Assembly: GCA_963662155.1 (NCBI GenBank)
Contig: OY759271.1
Span: 351,001 to 415,000, forward strand
DNA length: 64,000 bases
Origin: Lamellibrachia columna
Lineage: Eukaryota > Annelida > Polychaeta > Sabellida > Siboglinidae
Direction of reading: 5' to 3'
The position numbers and the translations under genes were made by a program. The stretch's first letter is position 1. Each line of letters opens with the position of its first letter. This document shows positions 1 through 12,600 of the stretch, piece after piece. Under the pieces are notes generated by a model. That model was not told the DNA's origin, made no database searches, and worked only from the letters and a program-made list of their open reading frames with translations.

Positions 1-513
1 GTTTGGTATGTTTTGAAATCACTAGTCTGGGCTCAGCCCTGTATTTGCACTCTCTTACAATGACAGCAGGCATTTTGCCTATGGAATCTCACTAAAAAAC
101 GCCCAATATGGTTCACTCATAATTTTTACAGTTTTGAAGTGGAACCAAAACTGACTACAGATTCCTGTAACATGACATATTGACTACAAAATATTACAAA
201 GTCAGTTTGGTATGTTTTGAAATCACTAGTCTGGGCTCAGCCCTGTATTTGCTCTCTCTTACAATGACAGCAGGCATTTTGCCTATGGAATCTCACCAAA
301 AAACGCCCAATATGGTTCACTCATAATTTTTACACTTTTGAAGTGGCACCAAAACTGACTACAGATTCGTGTAAAATGACATATTGGTTACAAAATATGA
401 CAAAGTCGGTTTGGTATGTTTTGAAATCACTAGTCTGGGCTCAGCCCTGTATTTGCCCTCTCTTACAATGACAGCAGGCATTTTGACTATAAAATCTCAC
501 TAAAAAACGCCCA

Positions 514-855
514 CATGTTTGTGGGTGACCTTGTGGCGAAATGGCCCCACCTGTTTGTAATTAAATTTGTGTATTGGTGGTGGAATGTCTGTATTCTTTG
601 CATTACATGTTCATGACGACTTCTTGATGTATATATGTTATCGTCATGCCTGTAGGAATGTGGGCTCTGAGAAACTTGCCGGACGGGGCTGTACATGTGT
701 TCAGTTCCTGTCTGGTTTGCTTTGAGGAGCTCACATTCCTGTTAATGTGCTTCCCAAAGTGGCTGCGTGATAAGCAGTCCACTTTGCAATAAAACGTCAT
801 TCATTTGGCCCTTTTCAATCTCTACTACATCTGACTTGTGTTGGTTATTGCATAA
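514..855 (+). mobile_element. Dispersed ~340-bp element inside satellite (copy A)
   Basis: Non-satellite sequence breaks the array. It begins near catgtttgtgggtgacc and ends near ttggttattgcataaatg. The same sequence occurs at 10135-10476 and, inverted, at 30651-31000, 31446-31718 (partial) and 60094-60436, each in an unrelated context, so it is mobile or was mobilised. In this orientation it holds a TATATATG stretch (about 630) and AATAAAAC (about 788), which would suit an LTR with TATA box and poly(A) signal or a terminal repeat of a Penelope-like element. Neither class is proven. Small ORFs in it are not conserved beyond DNA identity. About 62 bp of the host monomer is missing at the site. 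Confidence 0.85.
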
Positions 856-3800
856 ATGACATATTGGCTACAAAATATGACAAAGTCAGTTTGGTATGTT
901 TTGAAATCACAAGTCTGGGCTTAGCCCTGTATTTGCCCTCTCTTACAATGACAGCAGGCATTCTGCCTATGAAATCTCACCAAAAAACGCCCAAAATGGT
1001 CACTCATAATTTTTACACTTTTGAAGTGGCACCAAAACTGACTACAGATTATTGTAGCATTACATCTTGGCTACAAAATGTGACAAAGTCAGTTTGGTAT
1101 GTTTTGAAATCACTAGTCTAGGCTTAGCCCTGTATTTGCCCTCTCTTACAATGACAGCAGGCATTTTGCCTATGAAATCTCACCAAAAAACGCCCAAAAT
1201 TGTTCACTCAAATTTTTTATAGTTTTGAAGTGGTACCAAAACTGACTACAGATTCGTTTAACATGACATATTGACTACAAAATATTACAAAGTCAGTTTG
1301 GTATGTTTTGAAATCACTAGTCTGGGCTCAGCCCTGTATTTGCACTCTCTTACAATGACAGCAGGCATTTTGCCTATGGAATCTCACCAAAAAACGCCCA
1401 ATATGGTTCACTCATAATTTTTACAGTTTTGAAGTGGAACCAAAACTGACTACAGATTCCTGTAACATGACATATTGACTACAAAATATTACAAAGTCAG
1501 TTTGGTATGTTTTGAAATCACTAGTCTGGGCTCAGCCCTGTATTTGCTCTCTCTTACAATGACAGCAGGCATTTTGCCTATGGAATCTCACCAAAAAACG
1601 CCCAATATGGTTCACTCATAATTTTTACACTTTTGAAGTGGCACCAAAACTGACTACAGATTCGTGTAAAATGACATATTGGTTACAAAATATGACAAAG
1701 TCGGTTTGGTATGTTTTGAAATCACTAGTCTGGGCTCAGCCCTGTATTTGCCCTCTCTTACAATGAAAGCAGGCATGTTGACTATAAAATCTCACTAAAA
1801 AACGCCCAATATATGGTTCACTCATAATTTTTACAGTTTTGAAGTGGCACCAAAACTGACGACAGATTCGTGTAAAATGACATATTGGCTACAAAATATG
1901 ACAAAGTCAGTTTGGTATGTTTTGAAATCACAAGTCTGGGCTTAGCCCTGTATTTGCCCTCTCTTACAATTACAGCAGGCATTTTGCCTATGAAATCTCA
2001 CCAAAAAACGCCCAAAATTGTTCACTCATAATTTTTACAGTTTTGAAGTGGCATCAAAACTGACTACAGATTCGTGTAACATGACATATTGGCTACAAAA
2101 TATGACAAAGTCGGTTTGGTATGTTTTGAAATCACTAGTCTGGGCTCAGCCATGTATTTGCCCTCTCTTACAATGACAGCAGGCATTCTGCCTATGAAAT
2201 CTCCCCAAAAAACGCCCAATATGGTTCACTCATAATTTTTACAGTTTTGAAGTGGCACCAAAACTGACTACAGATTCTTGTAGCATGACCACTTGGCTAC
2301 AAAATGTGACAAAGTCAGTTTGGTATGTTTTGAAATCACTAGTCTGGGCTCAGCCCTGTATTTGCCCTCTCTTTCAATGACAGCAGGCATTCTGCCTATG
2401 AAATCTCACCAAAAAACGCCCAAAATGGTCACTCATAATTTTTACACTTTTGAAGTGGCATCAAAACTGACTACAGATTATTGTAGCATTACATCTTGGC
2501 TACAAAATGTGACAAAGTCAGTTTGGTATGTTTTGAAATCACTAGTCTGGGCTTAGCCCTGTATTTGCCCTCTCTTACAATGACAGCAGGCATTTTGCCT
2601 ATGAAATCTCACAAAAAAACGCCCAAAATTGTTCGCTCAAAATTTTTACAGTTTTGAAGTGGTACCAAAACTGACTACAGATTCGTTTAACATGACATCT
2701 TGCCTACAAAATATGACAAAATCAATTTGGTATGTTTTGAAATCACAAGTCTTGGCTCAGCCCTGTATTTGCACTCTCTTACAATGACAGCAGGCACTCT
2801 ACCTATGAAATCTCACCAAAAAACGCCCTATATGGTTCACTCATAATTTTTACACTTTTGAAGTGGCACCAAAACTAACTACAGATTCTTGTAGCATGAC
2901 ATCTTGGCTACAAAATGTGACAAAGTCAGTTTGGTATGTTTTGAAATCACTAGTCTGGGCTCAGCCCTGTATTTGCTCTCTCTTGCAATGACAGCAGGCA
3001 TTCTGCCTATGAAATCTCACCAAAAAACGCCCAATATGGTTCACTCATAATTTTTACACTTTTGAAGTGGCACCAAAACTGACTACAGATTCTTGTAGCA
3101 CGACATCTTGACTACAAAATATGACAAAGTCAGTTTGGTATGTTTTGAAATCCCTAGTCTGGGCTCAGCCCTGTATTTGCCCTCTCTTCCAATGACAGCA
3201 GGCATTCTGCCTATGAAATCTCACCAAAAAACGCCCAATATGGTTCACTCATAATTTTTACACTTTTGAAGTGGCAGCAAAACTGACTACAGATTCTTGT
3301 AGCACGACATCTTGACTACAAAATATAACAAAGTCAGTTTGGTATGTTTTGAAATCCCTAGTCTGGGCTCAGCCCTGTATTTGCCCTCTCTTACAATGAC
3401 AGCAGGCATTCTGCCTATGAAATCTCACCAAAAAACGCCCAAAATGGTCACTCATAATTTTTACACTTTTGAAGTAGCACCAAAACTGACTACAGATTAT
3501 TGTAGCATTACATCTTGGCTACAAAATGTGACAAAGTCAGATTGGTATGTTTTGAAATCACTAGTCTGGGCTTAGCCCTGTATTTGCCCTCTCTTACAAT
3601 GACAGCAGGCATTTTGCCTATGAAATCTCACCAAAAAACGCCCAAAATTGTTCACTCATAATTTTTACAGTTTTGAAGTGGCACCAAAACTGACTACAGA
3701 TTCGTTTAACATGACATCTTGGCTACAAAATATGACAAAATCAATTTGGTATGTTTTGAAATCACAAGTCTGGGCTCAGCCCTGTATTTGCCCTCTCTTA

Positions 3801-4439
3801 CAATGACAGCAGGCATTCTGCCTATGAAATCTCACCAAAAAACGCCCAATATGGTTCACTCATAATTTTTACACTTTTGAAGTGGCACCAAAACTGACTA
3901 CAGATTCGTGTAAAATGACATATTGGCTACAAAATATGACAAAGTCGGTTTGGTATGTTTTGAAATCACTAGTCTGGGCTCAGCCCTGTATTTGCCCTGA
4001 CTGCAGGCATTTTGCCTATGAAATCTCACAAAAAAACGCCCAATATGGTTCACTCATAATTTTTACAGTTTTGAAGTGGCACCAAAACTGACTACAGATT
4101 CTTGTATCGTGACATCTTGTCTATAAAATATGACAAAGTCAGTTTGGTATGTTTTGAAATCACTAGTCTGGGCTCAGCCCTGTATTTGCACTCTTTTACA
4201 ATGACAGCAGGCATTTTGCCTATGAAATCTCACCAAAAAACGCCCTATAAGGTTCACTCATAATTTTTACACTTTTGAAGTGGCACCAAAACTGACTACA
4301 GATTCTTGTAGCATTACATCTTGGCTACAAAATGTGACAAAGTCAGTTTGGTATGTTTTGAAATCACTAGTCTGGGCTTAGCCCTGTATTTGCCCTCTCT
4401 TACAATGACAGCAGGCATTTTGCCTATGGAATCTCACCA

Positions 4440-7400
4440 AAAAACGCCCAAAATTGTTCACTCATAATTTTTACACTTTTGAAGTGGCACCAAAATTGAC
4501 TACAGATTCTTGTAGCATGACATCTTGACTACAAAATATGACAAAGTCAGTTTGGTATGTTTTGAAATCACTAGTCTGGGCTCAGCCCTGTATTTGCCCT
4601 ATCTTACAATGACAGCAGGCATTCTGCCTATGAAATCTCACCAAAAAACGCCCAATATGGTTCACTCATAATTTTTACACTTTTGAAGTGGCACCAAAAC
4701 TGACTACAGATTCGTGTAAAATGACATATTGGCTACAAAATATGACAAAGTCGGTTTGGTATGTTTTGAAATCACTAGTCTGGGCTCAGCCCTGTATTTG
4801 CCCTGACTGCAGGCATTTTGCCTATGAAATCTCACCAAAAAACGCCCAATATGGTTCACTCATAATTTTTACAGTTTTGAAGTGGCACCAAAACTGACTA
4901 CAGATTCTTGTATCGTGACATCTTGACTACAAAATATGACAAAGTCAGTTTGGTATGTTTTGAAATCACTAGTCTGGGCTCAGCCCTGTATTTGCCCTCT
5001 CTTACAATGACAGCAGGCATTCTGCCTATGAAATCTCTCAAAAAAACTCCCTAAATGGTTCACTCATAATTTTTAAACTTTTGAAGTGGCACCAAAACTA
5101 ACTACAGATTATTGTAGCATTACATCTTGGCTATACAATGTTACAAAGTCAGTTTGGCATGTTTTGAAATCCCTAGTCTGGGCTCAGCCCTGTATTTGCC
5201 CTCTCTTACAATGACAGCAGGCATTCTGCCTATGAAATCTCACCAAAAAACGCCCAATATGGTTCACTCATAATTTTTACACTTTTGAAGTGGCACCAAA
5301 ACTGACTAAAGATTCTTGTAGCACGATATCTTGACTATAAAATATGACAAAGTCAGTTTGGTATGTTTTGAAATCACTAGTCTGGGCTCAGCCATGTATT
5401 TGCACTCTCTTACAATGACAGCAGGCATTTTGCCTATGAAATCTCACCAAAAAACACCCAAAATGGTTCACTCATAATTTTTACAGTTTTGAAGTGGCAC
5501 CAAAACTGACTATAGATTCCTGTAAAATTACATATTGGCTACAAAATATAATAAAGTAAGTTTGGCAAGTTTTGAAATCACTAGTCTGGGCTCAGCCCTG
5601 AATTTGCCCTCTCTTACAATGACAGCAGGTATTCTGCCTATGAAATCTCACCAAAAAATGCCCAATATGGTTCACTCATAATTTTTACACTTTTGAAGTG
5701 GCACCAAAATTGACTACAGATTTTTGTAGCACGACATCTTGACTACAAAATATGACAAAATCAATATGGTATGTTTTGAAATCACTAGTCTGGGCTTAGC
5801 CCTGTATTTGCCCTCTCTTACAGTGACAGCAGGCATTCTGCCTATGAAATCTCAACAAAAAACGCCCAAAATGGTTCACTCATAATTTTTAGTTTTGAAG
5901 TGGCACCAAAACTTACTACAGATTCTTGTAGCATGACATCTTGGCTACAAAATATGACAAAATCAGTTTGGTATGTTTTGAAATCACTAGTCTGGGCTTA
6001 GCCCTGTATTTGCCCTCTCTTACAATGACAGCAGGCATTTTGCCTATAAAATCTCACCAAAAAAACCCAAAATGGTTCACTCATAATTTTTACAGTTTTG
6101 AAGTGGCACCAAAACTGACTACAGATTCCTGTAACATGACATATTGACTACAAAATATTACAAAGTCAGTTTGGTATGTTTTGAAATCACTAGTCTGGGC
6201 TCAGCCCTGTATTTGCTCTCTCTTACAATGACAGTAGGCATTTTGCCTATGGAATTTCACCAAAAAACGCCCAAAATTGTTCACTCATAATTTTTACACT
6301 TTTGAAGTGGCACCAAAATTGACTACAGATTCTTGTAGCATGACATCTTGACTACAAAATATGACAAAGTCAGTTTGGTATGTTTTGAAATCACTAGTCT
6401 GAGCTCAGCCCTGTATTTGCCCTCTCTTACAATGACAGCAGGCATTCTGCCTATGAAATCTCACCAAAAAACGCCCAATATGGTTCACTCATAATTTTTA
6501 CACTTTTGAAGTGGCACCAAAACTGACTACAGATTCGTGTAAAATGACATATTGGCTACAAAATATGACAAAGTCGGTTTGGTTTGTTTTGAAATCACTA
6601 GTCTGGGCTCAGCCCTGTATTTGCCCTGACTGCAGGCATTTTGCCTATGAAATCTCACCAAAAAACGCCCAATATGGTTCACTCATAATTTTTACAGTTT
6701 TGAAGTGGCACCAAAACTGACTACAGATTCTTGTATCGTGACATCTTGACTACAAAATATGACAAAGTCAGTTTGGTATGTTTTGAAATCACTAGTCTGG
6801 GCTCAGCCCTGTATTTGCCCTCTCTTACAATGACAGCAGGCATTCTGCCTATGAAATCTCTCAAAAAAACTCCCTAAATGGTTCACTCATAATTTTTAAA
6901 CTTTTGAAGTGGCACCAAAACTAACTACAGATTATTGTAGCATTACATCTTGGCTATAAAATGTTACAAAGTCAGTTTGGCATGTTTTGAAATCCCTAGT
7001 CTGGGCTCAGCCCTGTATTTGCCCTCTCTTACAATGACAGCAGGCATTTTGCCTATGGAATCTCACCAAGAAACGCCCAATATGGTTCACTCATAATTTT
7101 TACAATTTTGAAGTGGCACCAAAACTGACTACAGATTCCTGTAAAAGGACATCTTGGCTACAAAATATCGGAAAGTCAGTTTGGTATGTTTTGAAATCAC
7201 TAGTCTGGGCTCAGCCCTGTATTTGCCCTCTCTTACAATGACAGCAGGCATTCTGCCTATGAAATCTCACCAAAAAACGCCCAATATGGTTCACTCATAA
7301 TTTTTACACTTTTGAAGTGGCACCAAAACTGACTAAAGATTCTTGTAGCACGATATCTTGACTATAAAATATGACAAAGTCAGTTTGGTATGTTTTGAAA

Positions 7401-8290
7401 TCACTAGTCTGGGCTCAGCCCTGTATTTGCACTCTCTTACAATGACAGCAGGCATTTTGCCTATGAAATCTCACCAAAAAACACCCAAAATGGTTCACTC
7501 ATAATTTTTACAGTTTTGAAGTGGCACCAAAACTGACTATAGATTCCTGTAAAATTACATATTGGCTACAAAATATAATAAAGTAAGTTTGGCAAGTTTT
7601 GAAATCACTAGTCTGGGCTCAGCCCTGAATTTGCCCTCTCTTACAATGACAGCAGGTATTCTGCCTATGAAATCTCACCAAAAAATGCCCAATATGGTTC
7701 ACTCATAATTTTTACACTTTTGAAGTGGCACCAAAATTGACTACAGATTTTTGTAGCACGACATCTTGACTACAAAATATGACAAAATCAATATGGTATG
7801 TTTTGAAATCACTAGTCTGGGCTTAGCCCTGTATTTGCCCTCTCTTACAGTGACAGCAGGCATTCTGCCTATGAAATCTCAACAAAAAACGCCCAAAATG
7901 GTTCACTCATAATTTTTAGTTTTGAAGTGGCACCAAAACTTACTACAGATTCTTGTAGCATGACATCTTGGCTACAAAATATGACAAAATCAGTTTGGTA
8001 TGTTTTGAAATCACTAGTCTGGGCTTAGCCCTGTATTTGCCCTCTCTTACAATGACAGCAGGCATTTTGCCTATAAAATCTCACCAAAAAAACCCAAAAT
8101 GGTTCACTCATAATTTTTACAGTTTTGAAGTGGCACCAAAACTGACTACAGATTCCTGTAACATGACATATTGACTACAAAATATTACAAAGTCAGTTTG
8201 GTATGTTTTGAAATCACTAGTCTGGGCTCAGCCCTGTATTTGCTCTCTCTTACAATGACAGCAGGCATTTTGCCTATGGAATTTCACCAA
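4440..8290 (+). repeat. Internal duplication of a ~1.8-2.0 kb satellite block
   Basis: Within the higher-order unit, 4.44-6.25 kb is repeated at 6.26-8.29 kb. The shift is 1,823 bp at the left (4688 to 6511) and 2,027 bp at the right (5941 to 7968). The difference of 204 bp is one extra monomer, inserted near 7030-7190 in the second block. This fits unequal exchange in register. The same structure is repeated in the second higher-order copy at about 14.06-17.2 kb. Confidence 0.8.
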
Positions 8291-9621
8291 AAAACGCCCA
8301 AAATTGTTCACTCATAATTTTTACACTTTTGAAGTGGCACCAAAATTGACTACAGATTCTTGTAGCATGACATCTTGACTACAAAATATGACAAAGTCAG
8401 TTTGGTATGTTTTGAAATCACTAGTCTGAGCTCAGCCCTGTATTTGCCCTCTCTTTCAATGACAGCAGGCATTCTGCCTATGAAATCTCACCAAAAAACG
8501 CCCAAAATGGTCACTCATAATTTTTACACTTTTGAAGTGGCATCAAAACTGACTACAGATTATTGTAGCATTACATCTTGGCTACAAAATGTGACAAAGT
8601 CAGTTTGGTATGTTTTGAAATCACTAGTCTGGGCTTAGCCCTGTATTTGCCCTCTCTTACAATGACAGCAGGCATTTTGCCTATGAAATCTCACCAAAAA
8701 ACGCCCAAAATTGTTCACTAAAAATTTTTACAGTTTTGAAGTGGTACCAAAACTGACTACAGATTCGTTTAACATGACATCTTGGCTACAAAATATGACA
8801 AAATCAATTTGGTATGTTTTGAAATCACAAGTCTTGGCTCAGCCCTGTATTTGCACTCTCTTACAATGACAGCAGGCACTCTACCTATGAAATCTCACCA
8901 AAAAACGCCCTATATGGTTCACTCATAATTTTTACACTTTTGAAGTGGCACCAAAACTGACTACAGATTCTTGTAGCATGACATCTTGGCTACAAAATGT
9001 GACAAAGTCAGTTTGGTATGTTTTGAAATCACTAGTCTGGGCTCAGCCCTGTATTTGCTCTCTCTTGCAATGACAGCAGGCATTCTGCCTATGAAATCTC
9101 ACCAAAAAACGCCCAATATGGTTCAATCATAATTTTTACACTTTTGAAGTGGCACCAAAACTGACTACAGATTCTTGTAGCACGACATCTTGACTACAAA
9201 ATATGACAAAGTCAGTTTGGTATGTTTTGAAATCCCTAGTCTGGGCTCAGCCCTGTATTTGCCCTCTCTTACAATGACAGCAGGCATTCTGCCTATGAAA
9301 TCTCACCAAAAAACGCCCAAAATGGTCACTCATAATTTTTACACTTTTGAAGTGGCACCAAAACTGACTACAGATTATTGTAGCATTACATCTTGGCTAC
9401 AAAATGTGACAAAGTCAGTTTGGTATGTTTTGAAATCACTAGTCTGGGCTTAGCCCTGTATTTGCCCTCTCTTACAATGACAGCAGGCATTTTGCCTATG
9501 AAATCTCACCAAAAAACGCCCAAAATTGTTCACTCAAATTTTTTATAGTTTTGAAGTGGTACCAAAACTGACTACAGATTCGTTTAACATGACATATTGA
9601 CTACAAAATATTACAAAGTCA

Positions 9622-12600
9622 GTTTGGTATGTTTTGAAATCACTAGTCTGGGCTCAGCCCTGTATTTGCACTCTCTTACAATGACAGCAGGCATTTTGCC
9701 TATGGAATCTCACTAAAAAACGCCCAATATGGTTCACTCATAATTTTTACAGTTTTGAAGTGGAACCAAAACTGACTACAGATTCCTGTAACATGACATA
9801 TTGACTACAAAATATTACAAAGTCAGTTTGGTATGTTTTGAAATCACTAGTCTGGGCTCAGCCCTGTATTTGCTCTCTCTTACAATGACAGCAGGCATTT
9901 TGCCTATGGAATCTCACCAAAAAACGCCCAATATGGTTCACTCATAATTTTTACACTTTTGAAGTGGCACCAAAACTGACTACAGATTCGTGTAAAATGA
10001 CATATTGGTTACAAAATATGACAAAGTCGGTTTGGTATGTTTTGAAATCACTAGTCTGGGCTCAGCCCTGTATTTGCCCTCTCTTACAATGACAGCAGGC
10101 ATTTTGACTATAAAATCTCACTAAAAAACGCCCACATGTTTGTGGGTGACCTTGTGGCGAAATGGCCCCACCTGTTTGTAATTAAATTTGTGTATTGGTG
10201 GTGGAATGTCTGTATTCTTTGCATTACATGTTCATGACGACTTCTTGATGTATATATGTTATCGTCATGCCTGTAGGAATGTGGGCTCTGAGAAACTTGC
10301 CGGACGGGGCTGTACATGTGTTCAGTTCCTGTCTGGTTTGCTTTGAGGAGCTCACATTCCTGTTAATGTGCTTCCCAAAGTGGCTGCGTGATAAGCAGTC
10401 CACTTTGCAATAAAACGTCATTCATTTGGCCCTTTTCAATCTCTACTACATCTGACTTGTGTTGGTTATTGCATAAATGACATATTGGCTACAAAATATG
10501 ACAAAGTCAGTTTGGTATGTTTTGAAATCACAAGTCTGGGCTTAGCCCTGTATTTGCCCTCTCTTACAATGACAGCAGGCATTCTGCCTATGAAATCTCA
10601 CCAAAAAACGCCCAAAATGGTCACTCATAATTTTTACACTTTTGAAGTGGCACCAAAACTGACTACAGATTATTGTAGCATTACATCTTGGCTACAAAAT
10701 GTGACAAAGTCAGTTTGGTATGTTTTGAAATCACTAGTCTAGGCTTAGCCCTGTATTTGCCCTCTCTTACAATGACAGCAGGCATTTTGCCTATGAAATC
10801 TCACCAAAAAACGCCCAAAATTGTTCACTCAAATTTTTTATAGTTTTGAAGTGGTACCAAAACTGACTACAGATTCGTTTAACATGACATATTGACTACA
10901 AAATATTACAAAGTCAGTTTGGTATGTTTTGAAATCACTAGTCTGGGCTCAGCCCTGTATTTGCACTCTCTTACAATGACAGCAGGCATTTTGCCTATGG
11001 AATCTCACCAAAAAACGCCCAATATGGTTCACTCATAATTTTTACAGTTTTGAAGTGGAACCAAAACTGACTACAGATTCCTGTAACATGACATATTGAC
11101 TACAAAATATTACAAAGTCAGTTTGGTATGTTTTGAAATCACTAGTCTGGGCTCAGCCCTGTATTTGCTCTCTCTTACAATGACAGCAGGCATTTTGCCT
11201 ATGGAATCTCACCAAAAAACGCCCAATATGGTTCACTCATAATTTTTACACTTTTGAAGTGGCACCAAAACTGACTACAGATTCGTGTAAAATGACATAT
11301 TGGTTACAAAATATGACAAAGTCGGTTTGGTATGTTTTGAAATCACTAGTCTGGGCTCAGCCCTGTATTTGCCCTCTCTTACAATGAAAGCAGGCATGTT
11401 GACTATAAAATCTCACTAAAAAACGCCCAATATATGGTTCACTCATAATTTTTACAGTTTTGAAGTGGCACCAAAACTGACGACAGATTCGTGTAAAATG
11501 ACATATTGGCTACAAAATATGACAAAGTCAGTTTGGTATGTTTTGAAATCACAAGTCTGGGCTTAGCCCTGTATTTGCCCTCTCTTACAATTACAGCAGG
11601 CATTTTGCCTATGAAATCTCACCAAAAAACGCCCAAAATTGTTCACTCATAATTTTTACAGTTTTGAAGTGGCATCAAAACTGACTACAGATTCGTGTAA
11701 CATGACATATTGGCTACAAAATATGACAAAGTCGGTTTGGTATGTTTTGAAATCACTAGTCTGGGCTCAGCCATGTATTTGCCCTCTCTTACAATGACAG
11801 CAGGCATTCTGCCTATGAAATCTCACCAAAAAACGCCCAATATGGTTCACTCATAATTTTTACAGTTTTGAAGTGGCACCAAAACTGACTACAGATTCTT
11901 GTAGCATGACCACTTGGCTACAAAATGTGACAAAGTCAGTTTGGTATGTTTTGAAATCACTAGTCTGGGCTCAGCCCTGTATTTGCCCTCTCTTTCAATG
12001 ACAGCAGGCATTCTGCCTATGAAATCTCACCAAAAAACGCCCAAAATGGTCACTCATAATTTTTACACTTTTGAAGTGGCATCAAAACTGACTACAGATT
12101 ATTGTAGCATTACATCTTGGCTACAAAATGTGACAAAGTCAGTTTGGTATGTTTTGAAATCACTAGTCTGGGCTTAGCCCTGTATTTGCCCTCTCTTACA
12201 ATGACAGCAGGCATTTTGCCTATGAAATCTCACAAAAAAACGCCCAAAATTGTTCGCTCAAAATTTTTACAGTTTTGAAGTGGTACCAAAACTGACTACA
12301 GATTCGTTTAACATGACATCTTGCCTACAAAATATGACAAAATCAATTTGGTATGTTTTGAAATCACAAGTCTTGGCTCAGCCCTGTATTTGCACTCTCT
12401 TACAATGACAGCAGGCACTCTACCTATGAAATCTCACCAAAAAACGCCCTATATGGTTCACTCATAATTTTTACACTTTTGAAGTGGCACCAAAACTGAC
12501 TACAGATTCTTGTAGCATGACATCTTGGCTACAAAATGTGACAAAGTCAGTTTGGTATGTTTTGAAATCACTAGTCTGGGCTCAGCCCTGTATTTGCTCT

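Larger units (their letters stand above)
1..9621 (+). repeat. Satellite higher-order unit, first copy
   Basis: The sequence from 1 reappears from 9622 with a constant shift of 9,621 bp, including the rare variant monomers and the non-satellite insert at 514-855. This block is therefore the first copy of a higher-order or segmental repeat. Its left edge may lie outside the window. Confidence 0.93.
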
